Shown here piece by piece: positions 58,201 to 64,000 of a stretch of DNA of 64,000 nt. A model generated the notes under the pieces. The model was not told where the DNA came from, ran no database searches, and worked only from the letters and a program-made list of their open reading frames with translations. Source of the DNA: CAVRZJ01 sp964594125 (GTDB lineage Bacteria > Acidobacteriota > Thermoanaerobaculia > Thermoanaerobaculales > Thermoanaerobaculaceae); NCBI GenBank assembly GCA_964594125.1, contig CAZQLL010000005.1:107969-171968 (forward strand). The letters are read 5' to 3'. Each line of letters opens with the position of its first letter. The first letter of the stretch is position 1. The position numbers and the translations under genes were made by a program.

Positions 58201-61097
58201 CCGGCACCGAGACCGGCCTGCTCGACACCATCGACCTCGACGTCGCGCTCTCCACGGTCGACGGCGTCAAGGTGAAGAACAACGTCGCCGACCTCGCCCT
58301 CTCCTGGGAGCCGCTGGCGATCGGCGGCACGGCGTGGAACCCGACGATCAAGGGGCGCGTCGACGTGCGCCCCGGCGGCCTGGTGTTCGCCTACGGCCAG
58401 ACCGTGCGCGTCGACAGCGGCGTCTTCACCTTCACCGGCAACCCGCTCACCGACCCGCTGATCGAGGTCGAGACCACGAGCTCGCTCACCGACCCGTCGA
58501 TCGCGCGTCTGGGCGCCGAGCGCTCGCCGCTCGCCGCGCTCGCCGGCGAGGACGGCGAGGGCGACGGCGACGCCGCCGAGGCGCTCGCGGCCGGCGTCGC
58601 CGGTTACTTCGGCGAGCGCCTCGCCTCGCGCTTCACCGAGTCGCTCGGGCTCGGCTCGGTGTCGCTGCGGCCGCTGCTGATCTTCGGCGAGGCCGACCCC
58701 GGCGCCCGGCTCACCCTCACCCGCGACCTCTCGGCCAACGTAGCGCTGGCGTTCTCGCTCGACCTGCGCAACGCGCAGCGGCAGACGTACCTGCTCGACC
58801 TGCACGGGTTCCACGCAGCGCCCAGCCTGTCGGCGCAGGTGTTCACCACCGACGACGGGACGTATGGCATGACGCTGCAGCAGACGCTGGAGCTCGGCGG
58901 GCCGCCGCGCGACGAGGCGGCCGGGCCGCTGGTGCAGCGCGTGCGCGCGACGCCGCCGACAGGCGTCGGCAAGCGCGCGCTGCGCGCCGCGATCGGCGTC
59001 GGCAAGGGCGACGTCCTCCCTGACGGCGCGGAATTCGACATCGAGGTCGAGGTGGCGACGCTGCTGCGGGAGTGCGGCTACCCCGACGCCGACGTGCGCG
59101 TCGAGGTGTCGCCGTCGCCCGAGCGGCCGGAGCGCGTCGACGTCGCCGTCGCCATCGACCCCGGCCCGCGCGCGAGGTTCGTCTTCGCCGGCGAGAAGAT
59201 CGCCAAGGGGAGCCGCCCGCTCGTCACCTCGCTGTACCGCACCGACTACTACGAGGCGGCGGCGATCGAGGAGATGCGCAGGACCGCCGTGCGCGTGCTG
59301 CGCGCGCAGGGGTTCCTCGACCCCGTGGTCGCGATCTCGGTCGAGCGCGCCGACGACGCCGACCCTCGGTCCGACCGCATCGTCACCGTCGCGACCGCCG
59401 GCGGCCGCCGCCTCGAGCTGGCGGCGCCGCGCTTCACCGGCCTCGCCGACGAGGACGCGGCGCTGGTCGCCGCGCGCTTCCCCACCGCCCTCGAGCGCGC
59501 CGAGCTCGCCGCCGGGATGCGCGACGCCGACGCCCGCGTGGTCGAGTCGCTGCGCGTGCTCGGCTACCCCGGCGGGCGCATCGCGGGGCGCACGCTCGAC
59601 GAGGACGCCGGCGTCCTCACCGTCGCGCTCGACCCCGGCGCGCGCACCCTCATCGGGTCCGTCGCGATCAGCGGCCTCGCGCCCGCGGACGAGGTGCGCC
59701 TCGCCGCCGCGCTGCCGCTCGCCGCCGGCGACCCGGCGCGCGCCGACCGCATCGCGCTCGCCGCCCTCGCGATCGAGCAGGACCTGCGCCGGCGGGGGTT
59801 CGCCGACGCGGCGGTCCGGCCGCGGGTGAGCGCCGACCCGGCGCTTCCCGCCGCGGTCGCCGTCCGCCTCGAGGCCGACCCCGGCGCCGCGTACCGCGTC
59901 GGCGACGTCTCGTTCGACGCGCTGCGCTTCACCCGCCGCTCGCTGGCGGCGCGCACCGCGGCGCTCGACCCCGGCGGCGTCTTCCGCCCCGACGAGGTGG
60001 CCGCGGCGCGCTCCCGCCTGGCGCGTCTCGGCGTCTTCTCCAGCGTCGGCGTCGACACCGTACGCGCTCCCGACGGCACCGTCGGCGTCACCTTCCGCAC
60101 GGCCGAGCAGCCGCGCTTCGCGTTCTCCTACGGCGTGCGCTGGGAGAGCGAGCAGGGCGTCTCGGCGGTGGTCGAGGCCGTCGATCGCAACCTCCTCGGG
60201 CGCGCCGTCACGCTCGGCGCCCGCGCCCTCTACGAGCGGGACGACGCCAGCGGCCGGCTGTACGTCGGCGCCTCCGACCTGCTCGGAACGCGCGCCGGCT
60301 TCGACGCGTTCCTCGAGCGCCGCCGCCGCACCAGCGGCAACCTGCAGTCCGACACGATCGAGTCGACGTTCGGGCTCCGCCACCCGGCCGGCCGCAGCGC
60401 CACCGCGCGCGTCTACGCCGCCTACCACGACACCCGCCTCACCGAGGTCGAGCCCGACCCGTTCTTCCCGCTCGACGTCACCATCACGCACCCGTACCTC
60501 GGCGCGCAGCTCGTGCTCGACACCCGCAGCGACCCGCTGCGCGGCGGCGCGGGCGTGTTCGCCAGCGCCGACCTCTCCGGCTCGGGGCCGTTCCTCGGCA
60601 GCGACTTCGAGTACGCGCGCCTGTTCGCCCAGCTCAACTGGTACCTGCCCGTGCGCCTGGGGCCGCTCGGCGCCACCTGGGCGCAGTCGGTGCGCGTCGG
60701 CCTCGCCAAGCCGTACGCCGGCCAGGAGCTGATCCCCGACGTGCGCTTCTTCGCCGGCGGCGCCTACTCCGTGCGCGGCTACGCCGACGAGACCCTCGGC
60801 CCCACCGAGACGCTCGGCGACCTCACCCGCGCGGTCGGCGGCGAGGCGCTGCTCGTCCTCAACGAGGAGCTGCGAGTCAGGCTGCCGTGGGACCTCGTCG
60901 GCCTCGCCTTCGTCGACGTCGGCAACGTCTGGGCGACCCCGAGCGACTTCGGCCGCGACCTCGTCACCGCGCTCGGCCTCGGCCTGCGCGCCGACACGCC
61001 CGTGGGTCTGCTCCGCCTCGACGCGGCCTTCCCGCTCGACGCCCCGGCCGGCGAGCCCGGCTTCAAGCTCTACTTCGGCTTCGGCAACGCGTTCTGA
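55206..61097 (+). CDS. TamB-like and Omp85/TamA-like fusion protein
   Basis: 1963 residues. A basic N terminus and one transmembrane helix (about 20-48) lead into a long AsmA/TamB-type beta-taco region. It ends in the TamB C-terminal (DUF490) part at about 865-1231, with SWEPLAIGGTAWNPTIKGRV, FTFTGNPLTDPLIEVE and SLRPLLIFGEADPGARLTLT. Without a break it continues into POTRA-like repeats (from about 1235) and a 16-strand Omp85 barrel (about 1631-1963) ending GFKLYFGFGNAF with terminal Phe. In other bacteria TamB and TamA/BamA are separate. One chain would thus bridge inner and outer membranes for outer-membrane protein or lipid transport. Residues about 440-490 are encoded by an inserted hairpin-rich sequence. 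Confidence 0.88.
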   Translation: MRGNGASGVTQRRQRRRWPRRLALAAAVLALLPLLAAGAALLALRSAGARRALLVRVERVLREATGVSATAADFRADLRHGVLDLERIAAAVPGRPPFLTADRLRVEVDLASLRSPVIVVRAVEVERPRLDLAAALPQAPADDGAAAAPARRVDVLAARVRGGEVVHGIVPAQATPWLTAWSLAAIDADGAYVDGRASAAVTIGTIALERPGRERREARLELAGAGRPGGEFAIERLHLTAAGLDLEASASGTASAAGPLTAPLHLAAEPALLAPELGTGGTVSATATVRLPERTVEAHVEAVGLAVAALRPYLGDETLALAAAAGTTVDVTADLGGPIADPDRIAGTAHLVWYAGDEHRLDATATLDPRPESEHPVRVAFAAALLPDLPGVRRVDGAATAATLQGLARGTLEPTTLTLDVPDLAAAYGDLRARWPLLVPELGVTEAMGRAPGATGSFVAPADAGAPQDDSPLGPGTQALRAAGNRSTPAWLIGALRATATASGTFAAPHATLDATWTPEAGSAVTVTARGEPLARRGEAAVVADGLRLGLLRPDLGGTVSATVHASGSPASYRATLTLDGDSLAAGPDMPVLDALHVEAVTDGARVTVSSLSGAVGEARFAGAAEAALALPLADARLDLRLTRPLPRIDSADVALRLAAGVLHIEVPGVDTAAGIAALSAAVPLGALRAAPALADALADTPLVTADGPIRLSVDAPALDSWTLLPLLGLPERRERVRAGLRADLLLDPDDLTAAIGEFSLANLRADLEGRAVTTTAPVRLELADRRLRLLPVEIATADVTAGIEGEATLAAAFRPGEDDPATLVERFSADIAGAVDTVLLRPYLAGGIAEGEVRFDIHAAGTPAAPIASFALYGPEASFFWPVPYATRLSALDVAGEYRDGEAVLRTGRAALNGGVLSFAGRRGADGGLAARLTLGDVRYRLDFGASAVLDGDLRLALPAAGRGELTGEVVVRRALLARDIDLDRELLRRFFSPVTTTGTETGLLDTIDLDVALSTVDGVKVKNNVADLALSWEPLAIGGTAWNPTIKGRVDVRPGGLVFAYGQTVRVDSGVFTFTGNPLTDPLIEVETTSSLTDPSIARLGAERSPLAALAGEDGEGDGDAAEALAAGVAGYFGERLASRFTESLGLGSVSLRPLLIFGEADPGARLTLTRDLSANVALAFSLDLRNAQRQTYLLDLHGFHAAPSLSAQVFTTDDGTYGMTLQQTLELGGPPRDEAAGPLVQRVRATPPTGVGKRALRAAIGVGKGDVLPDGAEFDIEVEVATLLRECGYPDADVRVEVSPSPERPERVDVAVAIDPGPRARFVFAGEKIAKGSRPLVTSLYRTDYYEAAAIEEMRRTAVRVLRAQGFLDPVVAISVERADDADPRSDRIVTVATAGGRRLELAAPRFTGLADEDAALVAARFPTALERAELAAGMRDADARVVESLRVLGYPGGRIAGRTLDEDAGVLTVALDPGARTLIGSVAISGLAPADEVRLAAALPLAAGDPARADRIALAALAIEQDLRRRGFADAAVRPRVSADPALPAAVAVRLEADPGAAYRVGDVSFDALRFTRRSLAARTAALDPGGVFRPDEVAAARSRLARLGVFSSVGVDTVRAPDGTVGVTFRTAEQPRFAFSYGVRWESEQGVSAVVEAVDRNLLGRAVTLGARALYERDDASGRLYVGASDLLGTRAGFDAFLERRRRTSGNLQSDTIESTFGLRHPAGRSATARVYAAYHDTRLTEVEPDPFFPLDVTITHPYLGAQLVLDTRSDPLRGGAGVFASADLSGSGPFLGSDFEYARLFAQLNWYLPVRLGPLGATWAQSVRVGLAKPYAGQELIPDVRFFAGGAYSVRGYADETLGPTETLGDLTRAVGGEALLVLNEELRVRLPWDLVGLAFVDVGNVWATPSDFGRDLVTALGLGLRADTPVGLLRLDAAFPLDAPAGEPGFKLYFGFGNAF
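56551..56615 (-). repeat. Hairpin-rich repeat inserted in frame in the TamB region
   Basis: On the minus strand it begins GTCATCCTGAGGAGC, then hairpin GCCCCGGC-GTCA-GCCGGGGC (56583-56602), then GACGAAGGACC, then hairpin GTCGCGC-CTGGA-GCGCGAC (56551-56569). From memory this GTCATCCTGAG...GAAGGA layout is typical of intergenic repeats in many environmental genomes. The plus-strand product is a polar linker (GATGSFVAPADAGAPQDD). Confidence 0.65.
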
Positions 61098-61098
61098 C

Positions 61099-61956
61099 CT
61101 AGCGCTTCGCGGCCTTGAGGATCGCGGCGGCCTGCTCGGCCTCCGGCGCCGCGGCGGCGAGCGCCAGGAAGCGCTCCATATCGATCACGAGCTGGTCCTT
61201 CTTGCCGAGCTTGTCCTGCGACAGGCCGCGGTAGTAGTACGCGTAGGCGATTCCGGAGTCCGCCTCGATCGCCTTCGTCAGCTCGGCGACCGCGTCCGGC
61301 CACTTCTGCTGGAACGCGCGCGTGACGCCGATCTGGTACGTCACCAGCGGGTTGCCGGGCTCGATCTCGCGCGCCTTGGCGAGGCTCGCGACCGCCTTGT
61401 CGAACTGCTTCTGCTGCTGCTGCGCGACACCGAGGTGGTAGAGGGCGTTGACGTCGGACGGGTTCGCGACGAGAGCCTTCTCCGCCAGCTCCGCCGCCTT
61501 CTTGAACGCCGCCGTCGCCTCGGCCGTCTTCTTCTGCCGCAGCAGCGTCTGCCCCAGGAACACCTGCGCGGCCGGGTCGGCCGCCGCGAGCGCCGCCGCC
61601 GCCTTGAGCTGCGTCACCGCCTCGGGGTACTTCTTCTCCTGCTCCAGCACGCGCCCGAGGGCGACTGCAACGCCGGCGTCGGTGGCCGCCTGGTCCTTGA
61701 CGCCGTCGATCACCGCACGCGCCTCCTTTGTCCGGTAGGCGAGCAGGTGTCGCTCGGCCTCGACGAGCGGGCCGGAGCGCATCTCCGGCGGGGTCGGGCC
61801 TGCCTCGGGCACCGCAGTCGGCGCCGCCGTTGGGGTCGGCGCGGGCTGCAGCGTCTGCTGCCGCATCTGCGCCGACGCGACACTCGTGAAGAACAGCGCA
61901 AGCAGCACCGCCAGCGTTCCCGCTACCCTGCCACTGCCCGAACCGTTGCCGCCCAT
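61099..61956 (-). CDS. Exported TPR protein
   Basis: 285 residues. Signal peptide AGTLAVLLALFFTSVASAQ, a proline/threonine-rich linker, then about six TPR units (for example YPEAVTQLKAAAALAAADP, FDKAVASLAKAREIEPGNP and WPDAVAELTKAIEADSG). Such periplasmic TPR proteins act as scaffolds; partner unknown. GGGGGAGG precedes the ATG. Its stop is one base from the stop of the convergent TamB-Omp85 gene. Confidence 0.82.
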   Translation of the reverse strand: MGGNGSGSGRVAGTLAVLLALFFTSVASAQMRQQTLQPAPTPTAAPTAVPEAGPTPPEMRSGPLVEAERHLLAYRTKEARAVIDGVKDQAATDAGVAVALGRVLEQEKKYPEAVTQLKAAAALAAADPAAQVFLGQTLLRQKKTAEATAAFKKAAELAEKALVANPSDVNALYHLGVAQQQQKQFDKAVASLAKAREIEPGNPLVTYQIGVTRAFQQKWPDAVAELTKAIEADSGIAYAYYYRGLSQDKLGKKDQLVIDMERFLALAAAAPEAEQAAAILKAAKR

Positions 61957-62082
61957 CGCCGCCTCCCCCGGGCGCCGGAGACGCCCTCACCTGACTGCAG
62001 TGCAAGAAGCTTGCCCCACTGTGGGCTCGCGTTGCAACCGGTCCCCTCCCGCCGCGTCACCTCGGCGCGGCGTCATGTCCTC

Positions 62083-62110
62083 TTGACTGCCACCGGCGCC
62101 GGTGCATACT
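62083..62110 (+). promoter_or_regulatory. intI promoter with a palindrome filling the spacer
   Basis: TTGACT (62083-62088) and CATACT (62105-62110) are separated by 16 bases. Fourteen of these form the perfect palindrome CACCGGCGCCGGTG (62091-62104), an obvious place for a repressor. It does not match the LexA CTGT-N8-ACAG box. Confidence 0.5.
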
Positions 62111-62153
62111 TGCCGTACCGTCCGCGCCTCCCACACTCCTCGGAGGTTCCTCA

Positions 62154-63161
62154 ATGAGTCAGTCGATCGCACCTCGCGGCGGGTCCGCCCGCCCGGCCGG
62201 AACTCCTCCCAAGCTGCTCGATGCGGTTCGCGAAGCGCTGCGCACCCGCCACTACAGCCTCCGCACTGAGGACGCCTACGTCTCCTGGGTGCGGCGCTAC
62301 GTCCGCTTCCACGGCCTGCGCCACCCGCGCGACCTCGGCGAGGCGGAGATCACCGCCTTCCTCACCCATCTCGCTGTCGGCGAGGGCGTCAGCGCCTCGA
62401 CGCAGAACCAGGCGCTCTCGGCGCTCCTCTTCCTGTACGGCGAGGTGCTCGGCCGGCCGCTCGAGGCGCTCGCCGGGGTGGTGCGCGCCCGCCGGCCACA
62501 GCGGTTGCCGCTCGTCCTCGATCGGGCAGAGGCAATGCTCCTGCTCTCTCACGTCGAGGGACCGTCCCACCTGGTTGCACTCCTCCTCTACGGCGCCGGG
62601 ATGCGTCTCCTCGAGGCGCTCCGCCTGCGCGTTCACGACCTCGACTTCGCCTGCAACCAGATCCTCATTCGCGACGGCAAGGGAGGCAAGGACCGGCGCA
62701 CGATGCTCCCCGTCGCCGTCCGTCGCGAGCTCGAGGTGCAGCTCGGCATCGTCCGCCGCATCTTCGAAGCCGAGACGGCCGCCGGCGTCGGTGTGTCGCT
62801 TCCGGCGGCGCTCGCGCGCAAGTACCCGACGGCGCCGCTCGAATGGGGTTGGTGGTACGTGTTCCCCGCGCCGAGCCGGGGTCGCGACCCGCGCACCGGC
62901 GAGTTCTTCCGTCACCATCTCCACGAGTCGACCGTGCAGCACGCCGTTCGCGTCGCCGGCCGCCGGGCCGGCCTCGTGAAGCCGGCGACGTGCCACACGC
63001 TCCGCCACTCCTTCGCGACCCACCTGCTCGCCGACGGCTACGACATCCGCACCATCCAGGAGCTTCTCGGCCACGCGGACGTGAGCACCACCATGATCTA
63101 TACTCACGTCCTGAACCAATCGGGAGGACGCGGTGTCCGGAGTCCGCTGGACCACCCATGA
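62154..63161 (+). CDS. intI: Integron integrase
   Basis: 335-residue tyrosine recombinase that inserts and excises gene cassettes at attI and attC sites. Catalytic residues R151, H281, R284, H307 and Y316 lie at spacings that match IntI1 (R146, H277, R280, H303, Y312). The integron-specific insertion that binds folded attC is present (YPTAPLEWGWWYVFPAPSR), which separates it from XerC/D. It ends GGRGVRSPLD, also typical of IntI. GGAGG at 62142-62146 precedes the ATG. It is transcribed toward the attI and cassettes, the reverse of class 1 integrons. Confidence 0.95.
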   Translation: MSQSIAPRGGSARPAGTPPKLLDAVREALRTRHYSLRTEDAYVSWVRRYVRFHGLRHPRDLGEAEITAFLTHLAVGEGVSASTQNQALSALLFLYGEVLGRPLEALAGVVRARRPQRLPLVLDRAEAMLLLSHVEGPSHLVALLLYGAGMRLLEALRLRVHDLDFACNQILIRDGKGGKDRRTMLPVAVRRELEVQLGIVRRIFEAETAAGVGVSLPAALARKYPTAPLEWGWWYVFPAPSRGRDPRTGEFFRHHLHESTVQHAVRVAGRRAGLVKPATCHTLRHSFATHLLADGYDIRTIQELLGHADVSTTMIYTHVLNQSGGRGVRSPLDHP

Positions 63162-63195
63162 CGGCAGCCACAGCCATTCACCGTTTCGAATTCAC

Positions 63196-63226
63196 GTGAT
63201 AGGCCGAACCCCGACCAGCCTATCAC
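63196..63226. repeat. Perfect inverted repeat between intI and attI
   Basis: GTGATAGGC (63196-63204) and GCCTATCAC (63218-63226) pair over nine bases around a 13-base loop. It could be the intI terminator, although no T-run follows, or part of the attI structure. Confidence 0.55.
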
Positions 63227-63279
63227 CCCTCCGCGCCCCACGACGGTTGCCAAGCTCTGCGAGCTACTTGCCCCCTCTT

Positions 63280-63352
63280 TGCGCCACCAAGAAACCACGA
63301 ACGCGTATCCACCTTTCTCGATTGTCATTACAAACCCTACTAGGCGTTAGGC
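63280..63352 (+). other. Probable attI recombination site
   Basis: The core site GTTAGGC (63346-63352) fits GTTRRRY and lies between intI and the first cassette gene. No matching 5' half (RYYYAAC with an L box) is found upstream, so it is attI rather than attC. It is the exact complement of the GCCTAAC at the start of the attC downstream. Cleavage would fall after the first G. The left limit is only approximate. Confidence 0.6.
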
Positions 63353-63415
63353 CGCTGGTGAGAGATGTGGCTGATCCGCCCCGGCGGTGCGATAATGCAG
63401 CTGAGGGAAGTCGCG

Positions 63416-63607
63416 ATGAGTCCTCTTGTTAAGGAGATTCTGAAGTCATTCGAGGCTCTCCCAGAGGTGGAGAAGCACGAACTCGCTTCGGCCATTTTGC
63501 GGTGGTCGCAGGAGGCCGAACACGCAGCCATGACCGAGGAAGAACTGGTGTCCGCCGCCAATGAGATCTTCCTCCGCCTCGATCGCGAGGAAGGCGAAGG
63601 AGCCTGA
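63416..63607 (+). CDS. Small antitoxin-like protein of a cassette TA module
   Basis: 63 residues, acidic and helical: SPLVKEILKSFEALPEVEKH, then ILRWSQEAEHAAMTEEELV. The start-to-middle resembles addiction-module antitoxins of the DUF2281/RHH-adjacent kind, and its partner is a PemK/MazF toxin that overlaps its end. GAGGGA upstream (63403-63408) selects ATG 63416. Less G+C than the chromosome, as expected for a cassette gene. Confidence 0.7.
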   Translation: MSPLVKEILKSFEALPEVEKHELASAILRWSQEAEHAAMTEEELVSAANEIFLRLDREEGEGA

Positions 63608-63920
63608 GCCTGTCCGTGGTGAGGTCTGGCTCACCGATTTGGGGTTTGCGGCCAAGGTCCGCCCATGCCTCGTGCTCAGCGTCGTGCCAACTAGCACCGA
63701 ACGCGCGCTGGCAACTCTCATACCTCACACCACGAGCACCCGGCAATCACGATTCGAGGTAAGAACCGGGGTTCCGTTTCTTCGTGAGGGTGCGTTCGAC
63801 GCCCAGAGCCTGGTGACTGTGCCAGTGCCGAGGCTTATCCGCCGACTGGCCGCACTCTCACCGCCACAACTCAGGCAGGTGGAAGCGTCCGTCATGCAAT
63901 GGCTTGGCATCCAACAGTAA
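63561..63920 (+). CDS. PemK/MazF-type toxin in an integron cassette
   Basis: 119 residues. The PemK/MazF endoribonuclease core is clear: RGEVWLTDLGFAAKVRPCLVLS, ALATLIPHTTST and SLVTVPVPRLIRRLAALSP. The first ~18 residues precede the usual start of the fold. No alternative in-frame start lies between 63561 and that point. The gene overlaps the antitoxin by 47 bases and ends eight bases before the attC. TA modules stabilise cassette arrays. Confidence 0.82.
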   Translation: MRSSSASIARKAKEPEPVRGEVWLTDLGFAAKVRPCLVLSVVPTSTERALATLIPHTTSTRQSRFEVRTGVPFLREGAFDAQSLVTVPVPRLIRRLAALSPPQLRQVEASVMQWLGIQQ

Positions 63921-63927
63921 GGCAGCG

Positions 63928-64000
63928 GCCTAACCAGGCGTTGAAGGTAAGTCCTCGCCCTGCCCCGGTGGCTTGCGCGGCGGCGCTCGGCGGTGACTGT
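63928..64000 (+). other. 5' half of an attC site, cut by the window edge
   Basis: R'' core GCCTAAC (63928-63934) fits RYYYAAC, followed by a five-base spacer CAGGC and an L'' box GTTGAAG (63940-63946). This is the standard attC left-half layout. The complementary half (CTTCAAC then GTTAGGC) should lie beyond the window. Confidence 0.7.

Noticed and set aside
55164..60491. A 1775-codon open frame on the minus strand opposite the TamB-Omp85 gene
   Set aside because: It is rich in Arg/Gly/Glu/Ala with no fold or motif and runs antisense to clear domains. Long antisense frames are expected at this G+C content. The same applies to the long minus-strand frames at 2186-4948, 8044-11931 and 14162-18517.
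62154..63161. XerC/XerD or phage integrase
   Set aside because: The integron-specific insertion and IntI catalytic spacing are present, and attI/attC-type core sites follow.
63346..63352. Right half of an attC site
   Set aside because: No L box or complementary left half is found upstream, so attI is the better reading.

Overview
The window is a high-G+C, gene-dense stretch of a chromosome from a Gram-negative-type bacterium. The evidence for an outer membrane is an Omp85 barrel, an OmpA domain and many Sec-exported proteins. The mix of MoxR/Bat operon, PspA cassette, DUF4388 protein, multiheme cytochrome and large secreted multidomain protein suggests Acidobacteriota or a similar deep environmental lineage. 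That placement is inference; no rRNA or tRNA gene is present to anchor it.

Layout. 3-1995: end of a SUF iron-sulfur operon (sufS, sufU, a SufT-like gene). 2261-5053: trkA-trkH potassium uptake. 5057-9933: a DUF3365 heme protein, an AAA/DUF4143 ATPase with an operator-like promoter, an S74 tail-fibre-like protein and a divergent winged-helix/TPR regulator. 10027-12677: a LiaF-like membrane protein with a LytS/LytR-type two-component pair. 12965-18169: a 1734-residue secreted metzincin/Fn3/PKD/FGE protein. 18273-26711: an exported protein, a ferritin-like protein, an unknown gene beside fumarylacetoacetase, a small membrane protein and a decaheme cytochrome. 26870-36094: DUF4199, acyl-CoA ligase/OsmC, a membrane-anchored M24 peptidase, ParA, CorA, DUF4388 and a threonine-synthase-like enzyme. 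36156-38656: a two-gene secreted unit behind a poly-G/poly-C promoter.

38904-46112 is a minus-strand six-gene cassette: PspA, an OmpA-fused substrate-binding protein, ABC permease, ABC ATPase, a coiled-coil membrane protein and an AAA+ ATPase whose pore loop resembles Vps4/katanin. This is my leading candidate for an undescribed system: an ESCRT-III/Vps4-like pair tied to an envelope-spanning transporter. 46370-55095 is a MoxR-DUF58-Bat operon running the other way. 55206-61097 encodes a single polypeptide that joins a TamB-like protein to an Omp85/TamA-like barrel. 61099-61956 is an exported TPR protein. 62154-64000 is an integron: intI, a probable attI, a toxin-antitoxin cassette and the 5' half of an attC site. 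IntI points toward its cassettes, the reverse of the class 1 layout.

Three repeat or contingency phenomena overlay the genes. Degenerate heptanucleotide tandem arrays sit at gene junctions from 26.7 to 54.3 kb and some are translated. A twin-hairpin element occurs three times, with compensatory base changes in one stem. A homopolymeric G tract separates the -35 and -10 boxes of the secreted two-gene unit. Several genes also have operator-like palindromes or GTGA-N6-TCAC sites at sensible promoter positions.
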